Below are positions 26,011 to 37,913 of a stretch of DNA of 64,000 nucleotides, piece by piece. The notes below the pieces were generated by a model, which was not told the DNA's origin, ran no database searches, and was given only the letters and a program-made list of their open reading frames with translations. How positions within the stretch are numbered: the first letter of the stretch is position 1; the number at the start of each line of letters is the position of its first letter. Source of the DNA: Nephromyces sp. MM_2019 (lineage: Eukaryota; Apicomplexa; Aconoidasida; Nephromycida). The translations under genes and the position numbers were made by a program. Location: positions 188,685 through 252,684 of the forward strand of contig JADHZB010001096.1 in NCBI GenBank assembly GCA_015657535.1, written 5' to 3'.

Positions 26011-27902
26011 TCATTCTGCAGTAGCTTGCTCTAGCTCTTGTAGTTCTTCAACAATCTGTGGCTTCCTCGATATTTTCTGAAAAGATGCAACTCGCTGAAA
26101 TCTGAGTGCGTTAGTATTGTTGGTGCTACTAAATTTTTAGTACAAATATCAATGCGCATCGCAGGATAGTCAATGAAAAAAACCGACTCACTGCATGCAT
26201 GCTGCTGCAGTATCCTTGCCAGATCTTAAATATCCACCAACCAAAAAGTTCAGAAAATTTCATTTAGGCTAGTGCTGGTAAGCGCATTTCAAAAAGTTTC
26301 ATACGTATGAAAAATCAGGTAAACGCAATATTCAACATCTTGCTACAAGCACATGCCACAGACTATGCATGTTCTCGACCTTGCATTGCTCCTCTGTTAG
26401 GGAACCTTTGTCACCGTCAGAACCAACTTTCAGCTCCAATTCTTCAATTTCACGCAATTTCTTCCGAAGGTTACGGATCCTGAACACGTAAAACATGACT
26501 CACTGCCTGCCGTTTTGATATATGTTAAGACCATGGTATTTGAATATATCCAACAGCGAGAGAATGCGAGTGCAAAAACAAGAAAGCTAAGTTTTATTAC
26601 ATACTACGCCATCATGTAAGCTGAGATAGGCAAATTTCCGAGCCTTTCTACCTGCCAATTGCCAACAGCAAACTCGATTCATATATTCTAGTACTTGCGT
26701 CTCTGAGAAGTAGCTTTTTGCGATCAAAGACACCAACAAAAATGCATGTCACGCAATATCTTGCAATGCCCACCAAAATTTTATAGCAACCCATATGAAA
26801 AAGCGGTTAAAACGCCACCTCATGTTTAACCATACCGACAAAACTATGCATCATATTTTCAAGCAAAAATATTTATAAACACTGTGTGACTATATAACCT
26901 AATCCACCTACTTTTTTTCCCCTTCAATAGGTTTACTTTCACTAGTAGGGGCCTGAACATTGTCTATTAACTTGAGATTAGCTAATCCTTGAAGAACGGC
27001 CTGTTCTTCATCTATTTCCACCTCGTTTTTCGAAGATTTTTTTCTATTCTTTTTTTTTTTCCCCAAAGGGACGGGGGCCTTATCAAAGATACTTGCCTCT
27101 TGCATAAGACTCCTATATTTATCTGCAAACGATTGCTGCTTTGTCTTGAATGCCGAAATCTCATCCTATAGATACAAGGTATTTCAAAGCTGTTTGGAGG
27201 CTAGAATTAAAATATTCAAAAGAAAGTTAAAAACGTGCTCGCAGTTCTGGCTGTATGTATAGGACTACAAATGTGAGCTATCGTAAGATGTGCAGGTGCT
27301 GCAAAGAAGACAAAACCAAATAAACCCTAAAAATATCAATAACTACAGAAGACCTCCAGGGAGAGTTGTAAGAATCAGCCAAATAACAGCAGGTCATGAG
27401 GAAACTAATAAGCTACGTTGTGAAGTTAAGCAATAATACACGTAAAAGGAAAATAATGCAGTAGACTAAAAGGTCGACTGCGTTCGAAACTATGATACAG
27501 CTTGTAGCTAGGTGCTTTCGTCTACCACGACTGCAATTTGAAGCTGCCATCCAGAGTAGCCGTTCGTGTCGTTGATCATTCCTACAGCACTGCTATGCAA
27601 AAGAATCAAAATTTATGAGTGCCAATTTCGACGCATTCCTTTTTAGTTTTTTGTAAGGACTCTCGGCGAATCTATAAAGTTATCATGCCAGGCTCTAAAA
27701 TACCAGTTATTTCACATACCGGGGGAACATATCCAGCCTTCACGCGGATATCTGGCCTGTATGAGCCATCACTTCTTCGGGTCCCCTTTATTACCTTTTC
27801 CCCCGTAATCGCATCAATATGATATATTTCTCCATAGTGAGACTTCTCAATGCGGCTGCTACCATCAACGTATTGAATCTCCAAAAACTTGTCAGAATTC
27901 AT
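26011..27902 (-). CDS. PYM1: PYM (partner of Y14 and Mago), exon junction complex disassembly factor
   Basis: PYM binds the Mago-Y14 core of the exon junction complex and removes it from spliced mRNA during translation. Four GT-AG exons, phases 0, 2, 0: 27902-27720, 27165-26912, 26479-26380, 26076-26011 (TGA), giving 200 residues (human PYM1 is 204). Residues ~32-61 form the Mago-binding N-terminal module: ITGEKVIKGTRRSDGSYRPD followed by IRVKAGYVPP. Next come a Lys-rich segment (GKKKKNRKKSSK) and LANLKLIDN, the counterpart of the human DKVSLEE region. The C-terminal helix has IRNLRKKLREIEELE and ends VEELQELEQ, as in animal and plant PYM. Met 27902 is the first Met upstream of the module with a sensible length; an upstream frame extension without homology exists. 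The presence of a full-length PYM fits the dense intron content of this genome. Confidence 0.93.
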
Positions 27903-30834
27903 ATCGTCAACAAAGGAAATCTCCGTGAAAATGAAATGCGCAGTACTAACAACAAACACAGGGCGAAGGATATCTCCGCCTGAAGTGAAATGCAAGAAAA
28001 TGTGGACCGAAGATTTCCATGGCGCTTACCAACAAAAGCTTATTTGCATTATCAGGAATAAAGGCACAAGAATGGTGAGAACAAAATACGCCGGCGCAGA
28101 TCACCAGGCAGGCATCAGCTAAAGCAAAAAATAGCGAAAAGGGTGCAAAGGAGACCAGCGCACAAGTATTCTCTACAACGATATAATAATACTATCAAGT
28201 AGAAGACGAAGAATAAAACAGCTCATAGCAAGAACTTGCTCCATGAAGCGTATGCGTCCAGAGGCAGCAATCATAGCTCTAATAATATGAAGACATATCT
28301 CTTGCCGTAGGATAGTGAGGGTAACTTCGTACCTCATATAGCATAAAAGAATAATTGCTTGACATTTCATCAAGCTTGTGAAAGGTTCCGTATCTTGATA
28401 CTGAGAGACTTTATAAAGCCTGCAGATATAATTTTAAACCATTTGAAGAGATGAGGCAGCCAAACATGATGAGAGTACCGTGTCAATCGATACCACGCAC
28501 TGGGCTTGAATCTTAGTGTTCGCTTTTTGTACAGGCTTCAATTACAGCTGATACCACTTTGTTGCTTTAATCACTTTACTTCCGCGCTTTAAGGCATTGC
28601 GTTATGTGCTGCACTCCTGCACAACATCGAAGGCACCGCGGTGCCGTGCTTTAGTTGACCACTTTGATTAATCTTACCATTTAGGAAACCTCCAAGGTGT
28701 CTACGAATTTGTTGCAGGAGGCAGCGATAAGTAGGTAAATAAACTAGACTTGGGTGGTGGTATGTACTATAATTTTAGCTCTTGTAAAATTGCTCGATGT
28801 CAAGCGCTTTCTCCATGCTCTCTATCTCGTTATCCTTCCTTAGGAAACGAGATTATACGGAAAACTGTCGGGCGTTATCGTGCACACGATCATTAGAATG
28901 AAATGTATTATATTACAAAATACACGATTTAACCGCGACCAGTAGCTACATCACCCATCAAGACAAATATCTCAAAGAACATTTTATCATCTTTGGCGTT
29001 TCTTTTCGTCCAGCGAGAAGCATACTAGAGTCAGGGTAAAGATCGTTCTACCAACTTGAACCCAGCAGAAACAATTAGCCAAATTTCATCTGTCGAAGGA
29101 TAAACCAGCAAGAGGCAATTCAAGGTACCCTCATAAATATTTCGGCATGCTCACGTCCTTACTTCTAGCAATCGTGATGGATTTACAACTTCTGGATGAT
29201 AATTCGGGAGGCAGCTTCGGGGCAAGCAGTTTAGTAACGCCGCTGCCTTCAATAAGGGGATTGCAGATGAAAATCTAACTTTCATATTTCTAAGGCAGGT
29301 GGCACTCCTACGACATTGAATTTAAGTTCCTGCGTAACTTGCGCTGCCAGGCGGCGAAAAAACGAGATGCAGGTCCTCACCCTAAAAAATATTATTCTTT
29401 TCCTAAACCTAAATTTGTGCAGTTACCTGATAGTAGCCTTGATTTACTAACTAGATATTTTATCTGTGATTAACTAGTTTTTCATAAATATAAGTAACAC
29501 CTAGTAATGGCTGAACGCACACCTATACTATAACCGAGAAATTTCACAAAAAAAAACTCCTACGTTGAAACTTAATACTCTACCTAAAATTTCGAAGCTA
29601 GCTAAAACTGAGAGATACCTACACGCATTAGGATTGCAGAGCTTCAACAAAAAAGACCGGTAAGAGCACTGACTTTCCTGCTGGTGCAAAAAACAAATCC
29701 AGCTGTGGAGCTTAGAAGTTAGATCTTTAGTGTGTTTTTTGCCTTCAAGAACGAAAGTTGAAGGAATAAAAAAATTATCAGAGTTGCACTCGAGCGCTAT
29801 AGGTACACATTCGATCGCAACAATGGCTGGATTGTTGTTGGCCTGTTAGACTGGAGGATATTCATGAAGCACCAAACATCTGCGGTAGACGACGAAGAAT
29901 TTCTAGTAGAATATCTTCACTTCAAATCCTATCAACGTACTAAAAAAATACTTATTGAGCAGACAAAAACTTAGATGCTTCTTTAGCTACAAAATTACAA
30001 CCAGAGTGCAATCCAAGTTTGGGAACCAAGTTTTATGCTCCAATCCATTTTTCTTAGAATATGCTAAACTTGATTTAAAGCCAATTCATGTGAAAATCAC
30101 TAGATTTCGATGTTCACAATGCATTTTTTTTAGTTTTTCAGCATAAGCAAGAATCGAATTATTTGCTGGCAAACCACATAGATGACCACTGAAATTTTCT
30201 AAATGCCAACCTTTCTCAGATTTTAATCTCTGCACAGCGAAATTGCTTCTTATAGAACTTCGTACCGTGTGTTACCAAGGCTTCAAATGGGCACCGTATT
30301 CGATATTTTTTTTTATTTTTTTCTAGCTTCAATACAGAATAAATTTTATTCAGCGCGACGCAATAGTAATCAATCGAGGTTCAATTTCAATACACTTAGT
30401 AGCTACCCTACCAAGAGAAAGATGTAAACATCAGAAATACGCCATGCTATATCAACAGTCAAGCGATTAGGGTGATTTATTGAAACCGCAAAAATAAATA
30501 CTTGTGGCGACATAGTGCCTTTGCCGAAATTTTACTGAAGCTCGTACAAAGATGGGCGCACATATCCATAGTGTAAACAAAAGATATTCAACTCCAAAAG
30601 CCTTTACATCGCAAAAGGTTTTACTTTATGACTAAGATAGAATCGCATGTAAAGAAACATACGCTCTTGGGTCTATAGAAAATAAGCAATGCTTGCTATA
30701 AAAATCTTAGCATTAATTAGGCGATTAATTGATCAGTACAATTTATTGGGATTATAATTTATTCAAGGTAGTAATGACCACTTGATCGTTTTCTTGAATA
30801 ACCCTTGTAAAGTCAGAAACTTTGATATTTTAAC
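27903..30834. other. Unassigned stretch between PYM start and RecQ stop
   Basis: Contains the PYM 5' flank (PYM reads leftwards from 27902) and the RecQ 3' flank. No exon with recognisable homology was found on either strand. A minus-strand ORF at 28173-28373 (~66 codons) is open but has no motif, and a plus-strand ORF at 29955-30146 is likewise featureless. No repeat or structured RNA was evident. Confidence 0.45.
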
Positions 30835-33800
30835 TTATGACAATTCTATAATTTCTCTAGCATCTTCAGTATATTCCCTCACTTCACATGAACCCTTGCT
30901 TTCATCTATACAAGCTTGGTCTACAGAAAAACTATTTAAGTGGGAGTAAGCAGGAATAGGAGAGCCAGATTTAATGCGAAGAATGTACGGATTTTGGTCA
31001 CACGGAATGTTCAAATGCTCAGGAGTTCCCCGCAGCAGCGTATCTAATTCTCCAAGCAGATTGCTTTGAAATTTTTTTGAATCATCTGAAAGGCTTTCTA
31101 ATAACTGATGCCCCTTTAGAGACAACTTAAGGTACGAGGTTGTAGAATAAGGTGTGTGGTAAAAAATTTCCTTTATGAAACGAAGAAGCAGCAGGTTGAT
31201 CAAAATCGATTGAAGGTCGTCTGGGTTATCAAGTTTGGCACCACTGATGTGCTTAGCCGATAGCTGCCGCTTCCACATAACCTGAAGCTGTAGAAGAGTA
31301 CTTTTTTTACCCTCTTCATCTTCTGCACACTTTAAGATATCTAGAATAATTTTGATGGCTTCTAACAACTGAACTGAAGATGCGGAAGAAGAATTACATG
31401 AAGGCGCTTTTCTATCGACTTTCAATCTCTTCAATGGAGTCACCTTGGGATTTAATTCTGAAGTTCAAGCACGCACAAGAGATGCTTGAAGATTGGGGTA
31501 CATTAAAATTTTTTTCATGTATTATAATTCTGCTTAAAAGCTGTTGCAGCTGCGCATAAAGCAAGACTCTTAGAGTCTATAATGCTGAAAGTATTAGCAC
31601 TTCAAGCTATTCCCTGTAATATCACGGGAACATAAGAGATATCAAAGTGGAATGAATTGATAATAAAAATAGGTTAAAATAACGACGTATTCCTAAAAAT
31701 ATCTGCCACGGAAAAAAATTCGACTAAAAACTTGTCCATTATATATTGCATACGATATTTATCCTTTAAAACTATGAAAAAATTTATCATTATAGTCCAC
31801 ATCAAAATTTCTTCTATCTATAAAACTCACGAATCAGGAAAAGCACATCGGGGAAATGAAACTAACGCACAGGTCCTTTCTGATTATTAAAAAAAAGACT
31901 TCAAGAATAACGAATAAATCCCGTGTTTCACTGCGTATTGACACTATACCATGTATATTTTTAGGTTCTGATTCCTGCGACCCATCCACACTACGAAAGT
32001 TATCCTTCCATGTCTCCTTGCAGCAAATATCGCACATTTTTTCACATGGAACTGGGCTGTCACCAAAATGGGTGCACAGGAAATTTCTCCTACAGGAAGT
32101 TGCGTGACAGTACTCCACCATTTTGTAAAGCAGACTTAGTCCCGAAGGCTCCCAATAAACCATCACCGAATGTCGAGGGACGTCACTCGCTCTATATAGC
32201 AGCAAACAGCAAGCAGGAGAACCATCTCTCCCGGCTCTTCCACATTCTTGGTAGTAGTTCTCTGGTGACTTCGGCATTGTGTAATGAATAACAAACCGAA
32301 CATCTGTTTTATGAATTCCCATACCAAACGCCACTGTTGCAACAACAATCTGTACCTCACCATTTGACCATTTGTTCTGGACCTGAAATAAATGTCCTTT
32401 CTGCATCAATCAACTTGGAAAAAAATTGGACGAAGATGTGCTCCCATTTCATAACTTTCTAGTTTGAGGGAGGGCATACACTCACATCATAAGTATCGAG
32501 AAGCAGTAAAAAAACCTTGGATGGAAGAAAAGCATTGTCTCCAGAGCATACACAATAAATGTCCAGTGAGATATATTCGAAATTTAGATATTATGACAAC
32601 AAATCATTAGAGGCCATATACACAGATTAAACAAGTAAAGCAACCTTCTACAAAAAAAAGGATGCAAAAATGGCAGGGCTTTCCTAAAATTTGAAAAAGG
32701 ACAAAAATCGTTCTGAATATTCTACTTACAATGTGCCTACTTCGAGTATCCATATCCCCATGATATAATAGACAGCCAAACCCTCTATCTCCCAACGCAT
32801 CACAAATGATGCCAGCCTCTTTCCTAGTTAAACAGTAAATAATTCCTGTTGAACTCTTTGTAAAAGTTTTTATGAACGTCTCCAACATATCCAATACCAA
32901 TTCTGAACTTTTAGGCTTATGCAGGACCATGAAAAAAAGGTTTGGGCGATTGATGTGCGCCCTAAACTCGAGGCAGGATTCAAATCCCAACACAATCTTC
33001 ACGTCTGCAACAACCTCGGATGTTGCCGTTGCAGTAAGTGCCAGCAGTGGAGTCTTTGGAAAATGCTTTTTTAATAACGAAAGCTTCTGATAATCCTGCC
33101 GGAAGGAATGACCCCACTGAGAAATACAATGAACTTCATCCACAACCAGCAGTTTCAGGTTTCTTGCTTCATAAACCTTTTCTAACAGGCTCATTGTTTG
33201 CTTTCCTTTGGCAATACGTTCAGGAGTCACATACAGCACACGTAGATGATCAGAGGTCTCCAGCGATTTCGTGGACTTCCTATCCTGTATATTATGAGTT
33301 TGCTGTAATTTTATCAGTTGCTGCTTTGCTTCTTGGAGTTCCTCTTTAGAACAAGACGAGCTCATCATTAAAGCATAGACACCTTTATTATTTAGTATAG
33401 TCACCTGCACAAAGTCATGCGGTACGGACCGATAAAATCTCAAATATGAAACGGCTGAACTTACTGTTTTCTAAATAATAAGAGCAAGAAATAAAGAAAA
33501 TTGAGGTATCATTTTAAAGCGTATTTTTCCTCCAAGAGCATATAGCGCAGTTCCTTACATGTCTAGCACTTTAAATCCAAACAGTGAAAATGAGAACCAT
33601 GTTATGAGCATCCATACGTTTCAACTATGTTATTGCAAGATTGTATTCACGCATTACTGAAGGTAAAAAAAAACCCTTTTAATATGGCTACAAGCACATC
33701 CACAGCATTAGAAAATTTTTTCTGAATAATATTTCTCGACATTTTCAAAGCTGTAAACACCCTGTTTTCTTTACGGTAGAATGAAGCTTTCCAAGAAAAA

Positions 33801-34374
33801 AAATCGCTCTCAGCCTAGTGTAAACGACCAAATGCATTCTATGACATTGCATGCCCTTCCCACTCTAAGGTGCCAAACTCCTTCGTATCGCTTAACATAT
33901 ACGAGCTCCATAACCTCATTACGAGCGTAATTACCTTTGCCTAAAATTTTTTTCATAGTTTCCTACCTGATCGAACATTAAGGATATTAGAGGAGAGACA
34001 ACAACAGTCAAGCCGTATTCAAAAATTGTCGCCGGTAGTTGAAAGCACAGTGATTTTCCTCCTCCAGTTGGCATCACTAGCAGCACATCGTACCCCAGCA
34101 TGATGCTGTTAACCACCTCCAGCTGATGCTTTCTGAAGGAAGAGATTCCGAAAATTTTTCTTGCGGCCTCATAGAGCCCTAGAGTCCACGAGTATTCTCC
34201 GGTGAGGCTTTGGGGGGTAATGCTCGAAGAAGTCACCTTTTTATCTGCTTGTAGCGTAAGCAGGGCCCTTTGAGATCGCGCCTCCCGAAGTTTTCTTGTC
34301 AGAGCGGAAAGTTCGCTCTCCAAGTCTTGAATATAAACGTCTAACTGCGAAACATTCATCTTCAAAGCAAGCAA
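30835..34374 (-). CDS. RECQL: RECQ1/RECQL-type ATP-dependent DNA helicase
   Basis: Superfamily 2 3'-5' DNA helicase acting in genome maintenance. Four exons: 34374-33967, 33404-32730, 32382-31950, 31457-30835 (TAA); phases 0, 0, 1; about 712 residues. Visible: an N-terminal coiled coil (VYIQDLESELSALTRKLREA) typical of RECQ1; motif I MPTGGGKS (101-108); motif II DEVH (225-228); motif III TATAT (~261-265); YHGDMD; motif V VVATVAFGMGI; motif VI QECGRAGRDG (~407-415); and the RecQ zinc-binding cysteines C458, C474, C478, C481. The RQC winged-helix region follows (STTSYLKLSLKG). YVTPERIAKGK and MSLLEKVYEARN also match RECQ1 more closely than BLM or WRN, and no HRDC or exonuclease domain is present. 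Met 34374 or Met 34359 could be the start. The exon 3-4 joint (31950/31457) is inferred from phase. Confidence 0.95.
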
Positions 34375-37300
34375 TCCTAATTATCTTTGCTTATGCAGCT
34401 AGTTCGCATTATTACTTGCCTACAAAAGAGGGTGGAAAAAATACTTTAATTCATATGCAATAGCACATAAACTTCAACTTTTGCAGTATACGACATTGTG
34501 ATATACTTATGTTGAGCAAAGGCACCCCTGTGCCCTCTATGGCAAAAAATAAATTGATGCAGAAATCTTGGAGCGTAGTATTGTTGCTAACTAATGGTAG
34601 TTGCTCTACTTCAGAGCATCATATCATAAAGCCACCTTATGCTTAACATTGAAAAAACTTGGAGGAGCAGAAATAAGTCTCATGCATTCATTTGTTGGAT
34701 TCCTGTAATAATATGCATAAATGCCCCTGTGAAATACTGGCGCTCAACCGCGCTAACATTGAAATTAGCTACTTTCCAAACTTCAAACAAAAACTTTTCA
34801 TAGAGTAAGGTAGGTCATCCTTAGAGCACTTCATTTTTGTTTTCTTTAACATTATCTCAAAGTTTCGCTCATGATCCCTACGTTAACTTAAGCGGTGAGC
34901 ATGCAGCACACAGCGCAAGTTCATTTTGAGAACTGAATTTCAGGTTAAGGAGCGTTTACGCATACTAAGTGAGTTGCCAGGAATAAAGAGAATGAAGTTA
35001 CCCTTAAACATAAAATCTATTGAAGAAATTGGTACAAATTTTGACGTTGAAAGCTATGTGCATGTAGGCTATACAATTTTAGTTATGTTAGCATCATGCT
35101 TTGACACATACAATAATCTTGATAAGACACTTCCTACATCATCACCAAACTCTACGGTAGACTCAATTACGAGCCCACACACTAAATTCAGCAGTTTGCT
35201 GTAATCGCACGTACACCCAAAGCAAAAGTTGCATTTTCATCTAATGTAGATTCAAATATCCAAGAGATGGAAAAATTTTGGGCAGTACTCTAAATTTACT
35301 CACGCCTAGCGACAGAAGCAGGAATATATAGCTATCTTAGCACCGTCCATGGCAGTGTTACTAAGCAAAGCCTGTGGCATATGAAGTAGCAGGCTAACAT
35401 ACGATAAAAGAATTGGAAATTATCCCAACTCTGTGCTTTCCAAGGTTTAAAGTAAATGTATTCAGGGGTGCCGTGGCCACCTAGGAATTATAGCGCCAAA
35501 AACATTCCCCTGTATTCCCCATTATTTGCCGCAAAGAGTTTTTCCTTCAATTATTCAAAGCTTCGCAATTACGAGCGTGAATAGCCTTGTAACGCCTGGA
35601 ATCACTTATTTCCGTAGCATAGCCATGGTTTTCCGTTGATTGAATAATTTTTACGTATTATAGAAAAATAATGGATAGAAATAAGAGTGATTTTCTTATT
35701 TCTCCTAGTCCTAAAAGAGCTGAAATAAGATTCTAAGGGTATGATACGTAATCACCAATTTGGAAAAGTAGAAATTTTAAGGCTTAAACATCCTACATTA
35801 TCTCATAAAGTCCATGAATACCTCGTCTATACCTGAAGAAATACTGTGTAAGCTAATGAATATCGCTGTGCATACCTAGTGAAGAATACCTTTTGTGGAG
35901 CAAAACAAAGTCCATCGTAAACCCACTATCCATACATATTACTTTGGGTGCGTTCGAGTCAAAAACGATAGTGCCTTACTGAAAGTTTACCAAAAGGTTC
36001 AGATAGCTTCAAGCTTGCCTTTTCCAGCTCTCCTTGAGAAGGAAATATACACTAGAGTTGAGCATCAATACTACGCATAAGGATACGGCATAATTCATAA
36101 TTCTTTGATTTATACACTCAAGATCTTACAAATATTTTATCAACGGTATACATGACTGATACTGAAAGAATCTGGCTTCTTGTTGTATGCAATGCCTTTG
36201 CGCTAAGCTAATTAAGCAGTACGGCAGAACCAACATTGAGAAACTACCTGCGATGGTTTTAAAAATGCGAAAATTCAAATACTCAAAAACTATAATAACC
36301 GGTTTATCAACATTTCCCTAGAAAAAAAACTACGTCAAAGTGCTTCAAGAACATTCTTCAAGCAAACGAGAAGGGGAGCGAGGTGGTAAGCAAAGAGCAG
36401 GTTGGTGACTCCAAAATTCGCCGCTAGTACGCTGCGTCAAGTTGTTTTGAATACGAAAGAAAATAGTGATGCTCATTTGCGTGTTACACCTCATCCTGAC
36501 GCTAAGCATTTTATCATCTCCAATATACAGCTTTTCATTCTAAACACACTTTCAATTAATGCATCATTACATAAAAAAAAATTTAATGATGCAAGAGGAT
36601 TTTAATTATTAGCATGAATACAGGATGTACATAGGTGCTCGGTAAGACTATAAAGTGAACGCTCTCGAAAAAGCTTTTACGAGAGGCTCTATGTGTAATG
36701 CATGGATCGATAATAGCACAAGGAGTCACGGTATGCGCATTTATTATAAAAAAACTGCCGCTTAAAAGGCATAGTAATTCAAGATCATTTGATTACCTAA
36801 TAGTTTGCATAAGCCTTGGAAAACTCTGCCGAGCTCGAAATCTAGTTGATTAACTTGGAAACTACTTAGTATCGCCTTGATGGATAAACAAAGTACTAAA
36901 GAGATAAGCAATAGAGTCAAGCAGATTATCAAAGATTATTGCAGAGCCCACAAATGCAGCTCTCATGACATCATAGCCAATGTGCAGAATTGGCCGCAAA
37001 TTTCCATTGAAAATGCAATGTTCCAAAATATTGTAGCCAGGATTTACCTATTACAGTATTCGCAGCAGATGAAAAAAAAATTCTAATCAGAAAACTCTAT
37101 TTTAGTAATAAGGAAACAGCAAATGCCATCTACATCCCTGCTCCGACAAGTAGGGTTGATATATCTGCTGAACTTAGTGGACTTCCCGCTGACAAAGATT
37201 TTTTTCTATTTATACCACAAGAGACAAGTCCGATATGTTGCAGGTTTACATTTTATCAAAATAAGCCAGGGATATTCTCAAGGAACAAAAATGATTCCAT

Positions 37301-37913
37301 CAGGTTAATACAGGCTTTCCAAAGCGATATACACAACCCAAATACCCTCCCGCTAAGTTAAGAAGTTGATTTGTCTGCGTGAACGAGGTTTTTTTTTCAG
37401 AAAGCACTAATAAAATAAATACAAATAAACACTTGAAAGATTGAGGATATTGCGCAATCAAAATAATATTAAAGTAAGCCACAAAGACTCGTCGAGTATA
37501 TGCAGAATCTTCAATAACCCTCCTGTACATCCCAAAATCGAAAAACCCGTAGAAAATTCGAAAAGCAGTTTGCACTTGTAATTTTCAAGTAAAGCAATAA
37601 GCATTAAGCAGTAAGACCAGCGGAATAGTTTTAATTTGAATGGTTGCGTAAGGGAAGATGTAAGAATATCCAAAAGATTAGTCAGAGTCTTCATAGCTTA
37701 GCGCAGAAATATTGAGCAAGACAAATATATTTAACCATCGCTAAACTAAATGGTAGTAGCAGCTGGAAAGGTAGGGACTTCTCAAAAACTTTATACATCA
37801 ACCAAGCCGAACTGAAACTAACTGGAACCATCACAAATTTCACAAAAAACTGTTTTGCAAGTCTTCCTACTAAAATTCAGATTAAATTTCACGATTTATA
37901 ATAAATCAAGCTG
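34375..37913. other. Gap between RecQ start and proteasome beta7 stop
   Basis: Holds the RecQ 5' flank on the left and the beta7 3' flank on the right. No intact gene was identified. On the plus strand, antisense to both neighbours, a series of adjoining open stretches in changing frames runs from about 34.9 to 37.4 kb; see the separate pseudogene entry for its best part. Short A runs (A9 at 37072-37080 and near 36570) interrupt it. Confidence 0.45.
36402..37361 (+). pseudogene. Possible decayed coding sequence, frame-broken, unknown family
   Basis: Four stop-free stretches lie almost end to end on the plus strand in different frames: 36402-36605, about 36655-36855, 36877-37010 and 37011-37361. 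The last is 117 codons without a Met start and ends LPLS-stop. Its peptide has a balanced composition (for example VDISAELSGLPADKDFFLFI) instead of the Lys/Asn bias expected from random A-rich DNA. Moving between stretches needs single-base shifts and passes in-frame stops, which is how an eroded gene looks. I do not recognise the family. Alternatives are a spliced gene with A-rich introns, or chance; a single open run of this length is expected about once or twice in 64 kb. Confidence 0.3.

Noticed and set aside
32010..33349. Plus-strand ORFs of 72-103 codons over the RecQ exons
   Set aside because: They are antisense shadows of the helicase exons.
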